A stretch of 5,818 nt of DNA from NCBI GenBank assembly GCA_964471535.1, contig CAYYHA010000257.1, positions 1 through 5,818 of the forward strand, written 5' to 3'. The DNA comes from CAYYHA01 sp964471535 (GTDB lineage: Bacteria > Myxococcota > Myxococcia > SLRQ01). This document shows positions 1-5,775 of the stretch, in pieces. Position 1 is the stretch's first letter. Each line of letters begins with the position of its first letter. The translations under genes and the position numbers were made by a program. The notes beneath the pieces are model-generated. The model saw nothing but the letters and a program-made list of their open reading frames with translations. It was not told the origin of the DNA and ran no database searches.

Positions 1-75
1 CAGCAAGAGCAGGGTCAGCAAGAGCAGGGTCAGCAAGAGCAGGGTCAGCAAGAGCCGGGTCAGCAGGAGCAGGAG
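1..75 (+). repeat. 15-bp tandem repeat encoding QQEQG pentapeptides
   Basis: Three identical 15-base units (CAG CAA GAG CAG GGT) are followed by one with a single change (Gln to Pro, 46-60) and one degenerate unit (61-75). The array begins at or before the window edge. The period is a multiple of three, so copy-number changes keep the frame. It lies in the disordered Q-rich part of the Bat protein. Confidence 0.9.
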
Positions 76-594
76 CAGCAGCAAGGCCAGCAGCAAGGGC
101 AGGAGCAGCAGGCCGCGGGAGGGCCCGGTGAGAAAAAGGAGGAGGAGAAGAAGAAGGCGCCCCGGGGCGGGGCCGCAGGCCCGGCCGAGGTGAGCGAGNN
201 NNNNNNNNAGCAGCAGCAGGGCCAGCAGCAGCAGGGCCAGCAGAAGCAGGAGCAGCAGAAGCAGGACCAGCAGAAGCAGGACCAACAGAAGCAGGACCAA
301 CAGAAGCAGGACCAACAGAAGCAGGGTGAGCAGCAGGGGCAGGACCACACGCAGCCCGAGGCGCAGGATCAACAGCGGAACGCGCAGCAGGCCGCGGGAG
401 GGCCGGGTGAGAAGAAGGAGAAGAAGGAGGAGAAGGCGCGCCGGGGCGGTGCCGAAGGCCCAGCCGAGGTGAGCGAGCAGGAGGCGGAGCGCATCCTGGA
501 GGCCCTCGAGCGAGGCGAGAAGCCCCTGCAGATGCAACTCTTCCAGCTCGAGCAGTACGACAAGGATCGAAGGCAATCGGACAAGGATTGGTGA
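1..594 (+). CDS. BatC-like / VWA-TPR-type Bat operon protein, Q-rich C-terminal part (5'-partial, crosses assembly gap)
   Basis: The frame beginning at base 1 stays open to TGA at 592-594, giving about 197 visible residues including four unknown ones at the N gap. No start codon is supported, so the gene begins upstream. The visible part is almost entirely low complexity: QQEQG pentads, an acidic/basic Lys-Glu block, then QQKQD pentads, a second Lys-Glu block and a short helical tail. The tail includes SEQEAERILEALERGEK and ends in DKDW. In Bat operons the gene before batD commonly encodes a TPR protein (BatC) or a VWA-TPR fusion with a Q-rich disordered C-terminus, and that tail style fits. 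No TPR or VWA domain is visible here, so the call rests on context and tail. Its stop overlaps or abuts the batD start, implying translational coupling. The true gap length is unknown, so continuity of the frame across it is an assumption. Confidence 0.7.
   Translation, partial: QQEQGQQEQGQQEQGQQEPGQQEQEQQQGQQQGQEQQAAGGPGEKKEEEKKKAPRGGAAGPAEVSEXXXXQQQGQQQQGQQKQEQQKQDQQKQDQQKQDQQKQDQQKQGEQQGQDHTQPEAQDQQRNAQQAAGGPGEKKEKKEEKARRGGAEGPAEVSEQEAERILEALERGEKPLQMQLFQLEQYDKDRRQSDKDW
106..198 (+). repeat. Diverged 93-bp repeat, copy A (ends at the N gap)
   Basis: These 31 codons (QQAAGGPGEKK to PAEVSE) align without gaps to 385-477 with 10 mismatches by hand count, about 89% identity. Six mismatches change the residue and four are silent. 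Copy A stops at the last base before the Ns. It may be a real internal duplication or a second allele placed next to the first by the scaffolder. Confidence 0.85.
199..208. other. Assembly gap (10 Ns)
   Basis: Ten consecutive Ns join two contigs inside a repeat-rich gene. A short fixed run is typical of scaffold joins of unknown or overlapping length, so the true distance may differ. Everything said about the left 198 bases relative to the rest depends on this join being right. Confidence 0.98.
238..327 (+). repeat. 15-bp tandem repeat encoding QQKQD pentapeptides (6 units)
   Basis: Six in-frame units of 15 bases: QQKQE, four of QQKQD, then QQKQG. The three units from 283 to 327 start with CAA and the earlier ones with CAG, which suggests stepwise copying of the later units. 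This array carries balanced Lys/Asp charge, unlike the acidic QQEQG array at 1-75. Confidence 0.9.
385..477 (+). repeat. Diverged 93-bp repeat, copy B
   Basis: Same length and frame as 106-198. Copy B continues into the helical tail (QEAERILEALERGEK) and the stop codon, so it is the copy in the normal C-terminal context. Confidence 0.85.
583..587 (+). promoter_or_regulatory. Ribosome binding site for batD
   Basis: AAGGA lies 9 bases before ATG 597 but only 3 before GTG 591 and directly against TTG 588. This spacing favours ATG 597. GTG 591 would instead form a GTGA overlap with the upstream stop, like the two overlaps seen later in the window, so it remains possible. Confidence 0.55.
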
Positions 595-596
595 CC

Positions 597-2471
597 ATGG
601 CCCGTTACCCCATTGCAGCGGTTGCGATCGCGCTTGCCGCCGGATCCGCAGTAGCGGCGGAGCCGGTGCGTTTCGAGGCGACCGTCGACCGGGACACCGT
701 CGAGGTCGGTGACACCCTCACGCTAAGCGTGAGCGTGTCGGTGCCCAACGAGGGGCGGATCGAGAGCCTGGTGCTCCCCGAGTTCAAGGGGCTCGAGGTG
801 GTCTCCCGTTCGCAATCGACACAGATGAGCTACCGCTTCGGGAGCGGCGGCGCGGGCATGGAGAAGGTCGACTCCCACGTCATCGTGCTGCGCGCGGTGA
901 AGACCGGCGTCGCAACCATCACCCCAGCGGTCCTGCGCTACGACGGGAAGCGCTACACCACCGATCCCATCACCATCAAGGTGCTGAAAGCGGGCAGCCT
1001 GGGGGGCCGTGCGGCTCCTTCCACGAGCGGCGGCAGACCCTTCGGCGGAAACTCGCCCTTCGGTGGCCTGCAGGATCCCTTCGATCTCTTCGACCAGTTT
1101 GCGCGGGGGATGCAGCCGCGGGAGCTTCCCACTGCCGGCAAGGACGACCTCTTCGTTCGCCTCGTCCCGGACAAGCGGGAGGTGTATCTGGGCGAGCAGG
1201 TGACCCTTTACCTGCAAGTCTTCAGCCGGCTGGAGCTGAGCAGCTTCCAGAACCTGAAGCTGCCGAAGTTCGACGGCTTTTGGGTGGAGGATCTGGACAG
1301 CGACAGGCAGCAGATCCAGAGCGAGCGGCGGACCGTCAACGGCGTGCCCTACCGCGTCTACCTTCTCAAGCGGGAGGCGCTCTTCCCGATGAAGGCGGGC
1401 GAGCTTCGGATCGAGCCCGCCAAGGTGGAAGCGGTGACGGGCTTCGGTCTCTTCTCCACCGGCCGGACCGTGGAGCGGCGGAGCAATTCGGTGACCATTC
1501 GGGTGCGGCCCTTGCCCGCCGAAGGCCAGCCGCCCGGTTTCCAATCGACGAACGTGGGCCAGTGGCGACTCTCGGCGGACGTCGACACCCGCGAGACGAC
1601 GCTCGGCCAGCCGGTGACCTATACGCTGGAGGCGCGGGGCTTCGGGAACCTGAATGCGCTCGAACTCCCCGAGCTGCCGAAGCTCGATGGCTTCAAGGTC
1701 TACGAGCCGACCCGCACCGAGAGACGGCGCGTTCGTGGCGGTCGTTTCGGTGGCACGAAGCGGGTGGAGTGGGTCCTCGTTCCCACGCGCACGGGCGAAC
1801 TCACCATTCCGGCCCTCTCCATGTCGGTCTTCGATCCGCAGATGGAGCGCTACGAGACACTACACACCGACCCCATTACGATCCGTGTCGAAGCAGGGCA
1901 GGCGACGGCCCTCGCGCCTGGGGCGCCGGCGCCGGCCGGTCCCACCAATGTGCTCGATGCCGGAGGTCTCCGCCCCCTGCGCTACCACGTAAGGCTCGAG
2001 CGGGTGCAGGCAGAGCCGTGGCGTTCGCCGATCTTTCTGGGTTCGCTCGCCTTGCCGGCGGCGGTCTTTGGTCTCTTCGTTGCTGGCGACCGGTTCCGTT
2101 CGCTCCTCGCTTCCCGCGCGGACGGCGGGCGCCGGGCGCGGGGGGCGGCGCGCTCCTACCTGAAGGCGGCGCGCCGTGAACGCCGAAAGGGTGCGCTCCG
2201 GGAGGCGGTCGCTGCGGTGGAGCGGGGGCTCCTGGAGTACCTTGCCGCGAAGACGGGCCTACCGGTACGCGGCATGCCGCGGGAGCAGCTCGAGCGGGAG
2301 CTGGGCGAGCGCGGCTACGCGCCGAAGCGGGTCGAGCGGGTGGCGGCCGTGCTCGAGCGGTGTGAGAACGCGCGCTACAACCCTGCGGCGCCAAGCCCTG
2401 AGGAGGTGGATGCCCTCATCGCACGGGCCGAGCGTGTCCTGGAGGATCTGGAGGAGGGGCCGCAGCCGTGA
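597..2471 (+). CDS. batD: BatD-like membrane protein (oxygen-tolerance / Bat operon)
   Basis: Read from ATG 597 this is 624 residues, the usual BatD size. Residues 1-21 form a signal peptide (Arg at 3, hydrophobic core, AVAA before the mature end). Three beta-rich, Ig-like segments follow at about 22-135, 183-310 and 323-432. Each opens with a motif of the type VEVGDTLTL, VYLGEQVTL or TTLGQPVTY. A Gly-rich linker at about 136-178 contains DPFDLFDQF, a feature often seen in BatD. One membrane segment at about 477-497 precedes an Arg-rich, helical cytoplasmic tail of about 125 residues with ARYNPAAP near its end. The bulk should therefore sit in the periplasm, anchored to the inner membrane. 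BatD works with VWA proteins BatA/BatB and a MoxR-type ATPase; the biochemical role is not established, and 'aerotolerance' is the historical name. The stop overlaps batE by 4 bases (GTGA). The start could also be GTG 591 or TTG 588. Confidence 0.9.
   Translation: MARYPIAAVAIALAAGSAVAAEPVRFEATVDRDTVEVGDTLTLSVSVSVPNEGRIESLVLPEFKGLEVVSRSQSTQMSYRFGSGGAGMEKVDSHVIVLRAVKTGVATITPAVLRYDGKRYTTDPITIKVLKAGSLGGRAAPSTSGGRPFGGNSPFGGLQDPFDLFDQFARGMQPRELPTAGKDDLFVRLVPDKREVYLGEQVTLYLQVFSRLELSSFQNLKLPKFDGFWVEDLDSDRQQIQSERRTVNGVPYRVYLLKREALFPMKAGELRIEPAKVEAVTGFGLFSTGRTVERRSNSVTIRVRPLPAEGQPPGFQSTNVGQWRLSADVDTRETTLGQPVTYTLEARGFGNLNALELPELPKLDGFKVYEPTRTERRRVRGGRFGGTKRVEWVLVPTRTGELTIPALSMSVFDPQMERYETLHTDPITIRVEAGQATALAPGAPAPAGPTNVLDAGGLRPLRYHVRLERVQAEPWRSPIFLGSLALPAAVFGLFVAGDRFRSLLASRADGGRRARGAARSYLKAARRERRKGALREAVAAVERGLLEYLAAKTGLPVRGMPREQLERELGERGYAPKRVERVAAVLERCENARYNPAAPSPEEVDALIARAERVLEDLEEGPQP
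2452..2459 (+). promoter_or_regulatory. Strong ribosome binding site for batE
   Basis: AGGAGGGG ends 8 bases before GTG 2468, inside the end of batD. It is the clearest Shine-Dalgarno in the window. It supports the GTG start and independent ribosome loading in addition to coupling through the GTGA overlap. Confidence 0.75.
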
Positions 2472-3298
2472 GCACCCCACGGACCTTGCCATCGCTTCGC
2501 TCCGCGCTGCGCGTCGCCCTCGTCGTGGTGCTCCTCGGCGGCGGCGCGGCGGCCGGTGCCATCGATGCGCCCACCAACGACGCCGAGGCCGAGCTCCTGC
2601 TCCGGCAGGCGGAGGAGGCGGTGCAGCGTGGGGCGCTGGAGGAGGCGCTGCAGCGCTACCGGGCGCTGGTCGAGGGGGGCTACGGCACGGCGGACGTGTG
2701 GTTCAACATCGGGACCCTCGCGCTGCGCGCCGGGCATACGGGCGAGGCGGTGCTGGCACTCGAGCGGGCCGTGCGCCTCGACCCGTCGGATGCCGATGCC
2801 CGGGCGAACCTCGAAGTGGCCCGGGCGCGGAACGTGGACGAGCTGGTAGGCGCGGCCGCTGGGCCGCCGTTCTTCGAGCGCCTCGCCCGTGCCCTCCCCC
2901 CCCGGCCGGTGGTCTGGGGTTTTGCCGCCGCCTGGGTGGCGCTCTTCACCGGGCTGCTCCTGGCCCGGCTCCGCCCGAAGCGCTGGGTCCGCGTACTCAC
3001 CGCCCTTTCGCTGGTCGCCGTGTTGCTCCTCGGGAGCGCTTCACTCCTGGTGATCTGGTACCGCGAGGCGAGCGATGAGGCGGTGGTGATGGCCGATGCG
3101 GCCGAAGTGAAGGCGGGTCCCGGTCCGGACTTCGACACGGCCTTCGAGATCCACGAGGGTCTGATCGTGAAGATCGTGGACCGGGAGGGGCCCTATCTGC
3201 GCGTGCGTCTGGCCAACGGCCTCGAGGGGTGGGTGCCCTCGCGCTCCGTGGCCCGCATCTGGCCCCCGGAGCCCTACCGCGCGCCCGAGCCCTCGTGA
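2468..3298 (+). CDS. batE: BatE-like protein: TPR, two membrane segments, SH3 domain
   Basis: 276 residues from GTG 2468, chosen for its strong Shine-Dalgarno and 4-base overlap with batD. Order of parts: signal peptide or N-terminal membrane segment at 1-31 with an Ala/Gly-rich end; two to three TPR-like helix pairs at about 38-122 (AEEAVQRGALEEALQRYRAL, then NIGTLALRAGHTGEAVLALE and AVRLDPSDADARANLE); membrane segments at about 148-166 and 177-197; a bacterial SH3 domain at about 204-264 with the signature GLEGWVPSRSVARI. This TPR-2TM-SH3 layout is typical of BatE in bat operons. The TPR part and the SH3 part are both predicted periplasmic if residues 1-31 are cleaved. Its partners are inferred to be BatD and the upstream Bat proteins; the molecular role is unknown. 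A run of eight Cs at 2896-2903 lies just before the first membrane segment; the frame is intact here. Confidence 0.88.
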   Translation: MSTPRTLPSLRSALRVALVVVLLGGGAAAGAIDAPTNDAEAELLLRQAEEAVQRGALEEALQRYRALVEGGYGTADVWFNIGTLALRAGHTGEAVLALERAVRLDPSDADARANLEVARARNVDELVGAAAGPPFFERLARALPPRPVVWGFAAAWVALFTGLLLARLRPKRWVRVLTALSLVAVLLLGSASLLVIWYREASDEAVVMADAAEVKAGPGPDFDTAFEIHEGLIVKIVDREGPYLRVRLANGLEGWVPSRSVARIWPPEPYRAPEPS

Positions 3299-3311
3299 TC
3301 CGGGTGCGCCC

Positions 3312-3373
3312 AAGCAGCGCTTAGGGCCCTGCGGCATGCCTCGGCCGCGGAGTGGGAAGCCGGCTGCTTTTTT
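3312..3373 (+). terminator. Probable intrinsic terminator after batE
   Basis: AAGCAGC (3312-3318) is the exact complement of GCTGCTT (3363-3369), followed by T to 3373. The 44-base interior contains a smaller hairpin, GCGGC (3331-3335) with GCCGC (3344-3348). The long branched interior makes it weaker than a textbook terminator, but the position 13 bases after the batE stop and the T-run fit the end of the Bat operon. Confidence 0.5.
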
Positions 3374-3399
3374 GACGGCGCGCCGCCGCCGGCTAGGCT
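3372..3399 (+). promoter_or_regulatory. Predicted promoter of the amidase gene, leaderless arrangement
   Basis: TTGACG (3372-3377), a 16-base spacer, then TAGGCT (3394-3399). The -10 box ends 7 bases before ATG 3407, so transcription would begin at or next to the start codon. No Shine-Dalgarno is visible in the preceding 20 bases, which agrees with a leaderless mRNA. This is predicted from sequence only. Confidence 0.5.
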
Positions 3400-3406
3400 C
3401 GTGGCA

Positions 3407-4195
3407 ATGCGGCGCGCCCTCCTCGTGACCCTCGCCTTGGGCGTCGCGCCCTCTCTGGCGCACGCCGGGGACGCCCGCGCACCGCGGGTGGTGATCGACG
3501 CCGGCCACGGCGGGCGGCAGACCGGCGCGGTGGGGGTGCAGGGGGTGGTGGAGAAGGAGGTGGTGCTGGCGGTGGCCCATGAGGCGGCTCGCCTCCTCAC
3601 CGACGCTGGCTGGGAGGTGGTGCTCACCCGCCCCGACGACCGGCAGGTCGGTCTGGCCGAGCGGGTGCGCCTGGCCAACGCTGCAGGCGCCGACCTCTTC
3701 GTCTCCATCCATTGCAACGCGTACACGGGGCCGGGATCGCGTCGCGTGCGCGGAATCGAGACCTACTTTCTTTCGGCGGACGCTACGGACGAGGCGGCCC
3801 GGCGCCTCGCTCGTTACGAGAACCAAAATGCCGGGATGGCGCCGCGGTCCGCCGACGACCCCTTGAGCCGGATCCTCCACGACCTGGCGGTCAGTGCCGC
3901 ACACGAGGGCAGTGCCCGCCTGGCGGGCGCCCTGCAGGAGGCGCTGGTGGCGGCGATGGGCTGGCCGGATCGTGGCGTCCGCCAGGCGCCCTTCGCCGTG
4001 CTCAACGGAGCCGCGATGCCCGCCGTGCTGGTGGAACTCGGCTTCCTCACCCATCCGAGCGAAGGGCAGCAGCTCGCCGAAGCAGCGACGCAGCGGCGCC
4101 TCGCCGAGGCGCTCGTGGCTGGTCTCGCGGCAGCGCGAACGAAGCTGGGGCTCCCCGCCCCAACGGGGCGGCGGCGGCTCCACGCACGACGCTGA
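3407..4195 (+). CDS. Exported N-acetylmuramoyl-L-alanine amidase (Amidase_3 family)
   Basis: 262 residues from ATG 3407. The enzyme cleaves the amide bond between N-acetylmuramic acid and L-alanine in peptidoglycan, and acts in the periplasm. Residues 1-20 are a signal peptide ending in AHA. The zinc-amidase landmarks are all present: DAGHGG with His34, Glu49 in VVEKEVVL, SIHCNA with His102, and the catalytic Glu210 in VLVELGFLTHPSE. The family's ARYENQNA and ILHDL segments lie at about 135-160. There is no AMIN, LysM or SPOR targeting domain; apart from the signal peptide and a short Arg-rich tail (about 254-262), the protein is a bare catalytic domain. It is related to E. coli AmiA/B/C, but a one-to-one assignment cannot be made. 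GTG 3401, two codons upstream, would lie between the predicted -10 box and ATG 3407, so the ATG is preferred. Likely roles are daughter-cell separation or wall turnover. Confidence 0.93.
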   Translation: MRRALLVTLALGVAPSLAHAGDARAPRVVIDAGHGGRQTGAVGVQGVVEKEVVLAVAHEAARLLTDAGWEVVLTRPDDRQVGLAERVRLANAAGADLFVSIHCNAYTGPGSRRVRGIETYFLSADATDEAARRLARYENQNAGMAPRSADDPLSRILHDLAVSAAHEGSARLAGALQEALVAAMGWPDRGVRQAPFAVLNGAAMPAVLVELGFLTHPSEGQQLAEAATQRRLAEALVAGLAAARTKLGLPAPTGRRRLHARR

Positions 4196-4261
4196 GGCCC
4201 GGTCGGAGCCCGGCCCGCATTCCGACGACCTGCCGCTCTGGAGGTGGCGTCCGCACGGGGC

Positions 4262-4267
4262 TATGGT
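4262..4267 (+). promoter_or_regulatory. Predicted -10 box of rph, leaderless arrangement
   Basis: TATGGT ends 6 bases before ATG 4274, the same geometry as at the amidase gene. No good -35 hexamer is seen at the expected distance; CTGGAG at 4238-4243 is a weak match. There is no Shine-Dalgarno 5-10 bases before the ATG. Support comes mainly from the parallel with the amidase gene. Confidence 0.4.
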
Positions 4268-4273
4268 CGCGCC

Positions 4274-5002
4274 ATGCGTATCGAGCGAAGAGATCGCGCC
4301 GCCGACGCACTGCGGCCCGTCGAACTCATTCCCGACTACACTCTGCATGCAGAGGGGAGCTGTCTGGTCGCCTTCGGTCACACGCGGGTGTTGTGCACCG
4401 CCAGCTTCGAAGAGCGGGTGCCGCCCTTCCTGGTCGGATCGGGGACCGGATGGGTGACCGCCGAGTACGGGATGCTGCCGCGGGCGACGCACACCCGGAT
4501 GCAGCGGGAGGCCGCCAAGGGGAAGCAGAAGGGACGTACGGTGGAGATCCAACGGCTCATCGGCCGGTCGCTGCGCCAGGCGGTGGATCTCGCAGCGCTG
4601 GGAGAGCGCAGCCTGACCATCGACTGCGACGTCCTGCAGGCGGACGGAGGCACGCGTACCGCGGCGATCACGGGGGGCTACGTGGCCCTTGCGCTGGCGC
4701 TGCGACGCCTCGCTGCCGACGGGACCCTCCCCAAGAACCCGCTGCGGCGACCGGTGGCTGCAGTGAGCGTCGGGATCGTCGGGGGGGAGCTGCGCCTCGA
4801 TCTCGACTACGCGGAGGACGCTCACGCGGACGTAGACATGAATGTCATCGCCACCGCGGACCGCGACCTCATCGAGGTGCAGGGGACGGCGGAGAAGGCG
4901 GTCTTCGCCCGGCATCAGCTCGATGCCATGCTCGACCTCGCCCTCGCCGGGATCGAGCGCCTCACCGAAGCGCAAACGAAGGTCCTGCAGTCGGTGACGT
5001 GA
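4274..5002 (+). CDS. rph: Ribonuclease PH (tRNA 3'-processing phosphorolytic exoribonuclease)
   Basis: 242 residues from ATG 4274, close to the family's usual length of about 240. The enzyme uses phosphate to remove nucleotides 3' of the CCA position in tRNA precursors and contributes to RNA turnover in the cytoplasm, as a ring-shaped hexamer. Visible family motifs: LRPVELI at 13-19, FGHTRVLCTAS at 34-44, GWVTAEYGMLPRATHTR at 59-75, EAAKGKQKGRTVEIQRLIGR at 79-98, DCDVLQADGGTRTAAITGG at 117-135 with the phosphate-binding Arg128, and YAEDAHADVDMNV at 179-191 with the conserved Asp182 and Asp188. All key positions look intact. GTG 4244 is an upstream in-frame alternative but adds 10 residues not usual for the family and would place the -10-like box inside the gene. 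The stop overlaps rdgB by 4 bases. Confidence 0.97.
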   Translation: MRIERRDRAADALRPVELIPDYTLHAEGSCLVAFGHTRVLCTASFEERVPPFLVGSGTGWVTAEYGMLPRATHTRMQREAAKGKQKGRTVEIQRLIGRSLRQAVDLAALGERSLTIDCDVLQADGGTRTAAITGGYVALALALRRLAADGTLPKNPLRRPVAAVSVGIVGGELRLDLDYAEDAHADVDMNVIATADRDLIEVQGTAEKAVFARHQLDAMLDLALAGIERLTEAQTKVLQSVT

Positions 5003-5652
5003 GAATCGTCGTCGCCACGCGGAGCCCGCACAAGGTGGAGGAGCTCCGCCGTCTGATCGCGGCGGCGGGAGGCCTTCCGGGGGCGCAGCTGTGCTCGCTG
5101 GCCGAGTGGGAGGCCGAAACCGGGCGGGCGGTCCCGGAGGTGGTCGAGGACCGACCCAGCTTCCGCGAGAACGCGGAGAAGAAGGCGCGGGCCGTCGCAG
5201 AGGCGACCGGCGCCTATGCGCTGGCCGACGATTCAGGCCTCTGCGTGGACGCACTGGGCGGTGCGCCGGGGGTCCACTCGGCGCGCTACAGCGGCGTCGA
5301 GGGGCCGGGGCGCGACGCAGCGAACAATCGAAGGCTCCTCGAGGCGCTCGCCGACGTGCCCGACGGACAGCGGGGTGCGGCCTTCGTCTGCGCGCTGTGC
5401 CTCGCGGCGCCCGATGGGCGGACGTGGCATGCCGAGGGTCGGTGTCGTGGGCACATTGGCCACGCCGAGGACGGCAGCGAGGGCTTCGGCTACGACCCCC
5501 TCTTCATCTCCGAGGAGCCCGAGGCACGGGGACGGAGCCACGGGCGGCTCTCTCCCGAGGCGAAGGACGCGGTGAGCCACCGGGGCCGGGCCCTGCGGGC
5601 GCTCCTCCCCACCTTGCGGCAACTGGTTGCAAATGGGGAGCGGATCATCTAA
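4999..5652 (+). CDS. rdgB: XTP/dITP (non-canonical purine NTP) pyrophosphatase, RdgB/HAM1 family
   Basis: 217 residues from GTG 4999, which forms a GTGA overlap with the rph stop. The enzyme hydrolyses dITP, XTP and related deaminated purine nucleotides to the monophosphate plus pyrophosphate, keeping them out of DNA and RNA. Motifs: VATRSPHKVEEL at 5-16 (nucleotide-binding loop), SFRENAEKKARA at 54-65, ADDSGLCVDALGGAPGVHSA at 76-95 with the catalytic Asp78, EGFGYDPLF at 161-169 and SHRGRALR at 193-200. Two departures are seen. The binding loop has Ser9 where Asn is usual in the E. coli and human enzymes. The segment before SHRG reads RSHGRLSPEAK, where the family usually has a TMAEL-like stretch. 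Neither suggests loss of function. No clear Shine-Dalgarno lies near the GTG, so translation probably depends on coupling to rph. The same frame is open far upstream, but this is a high-GC artefact and homology begins at RIVVATRS. Confidence 0.96.
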   Translation: MRIVVATRSPHKVEELRRLIAAAGGLPGAQLCSLAEWEAETGRAVPEVVEDRPSFRENAEKKARAVAEATGAYALADDSGLCVDALGGAPGVHSARYSGVEGPGRDAANNRRLLEALADVPDGQRGAAFVCALCLAAPDGRTWHAEGRCRGHIGHAEDGSEGFGYDPLFISEEPEARGRSHGRLSPEAKDAVSHRGRALRALLPTLRQLVANGERII

Positions 5653-5676
5653 GTACCCGGCTCCCGGCTGGAATAG

Positions 5677-5750
<74 letters not shown>

Positions 5751-5775
5751 CAGGACGACGACAGGAAGACAAAGG

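Noticed and set aside
190..192. GTG as start of a small 134-residue gene
   Set aside because: The frame is open upstream to base 1 with the same composition, and the identical VSE codon context recurs inside the second repeat copy; it is an internal valine.
1..327. Short direct repeats that could suggest a CRISPR array
   Set aside because: Units are 15 bases, contiguous without spacers and in frame with an open coding sequence.
60..350. Cysteine-rich minus-strand frame with repeated SCFCW units, resembling a metal-binding peptide
   Set aside because: It is the reverse translation of the CAG/CAA repeat array and crosses the N gap; it has no signal of its own.
4201..4230. Possible terminator hairpin between the amidase and rph (TCGGA 4203-4207 with TCCGA 4221-4225, plus GGTC/GACC)
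   Set aside because: The stem is short and interrupted and no T-run follows, so it is not convincing as an intrinsic terminator.
4244..4246. GTG 4244 as the rph start
   Set aside because: It overlaps the only nearby GGAGG-like sequence, adds residues not typical of RNase PH, and ATG 4274 gives the expected length.
3712..4998. Upstream extension of the rdgB frame through the amidase and rph genes
   Set aside because: The translated extension is Arg/Gly/Ala-rich noise, and RdgB homology starts at the codon after GTG 4999. The overlap GTGA is a normal coupled start.
3041..5254. A 737-residue open frame on the minus strand across batE, the amidase, rph and rdgB
   Set aside because: It lies antisense to four recognisable genes and its translation is Arg/Pro/Gly/His-rich with no family resemblance. 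Long antisense frames are expected in GC-rich DNA.
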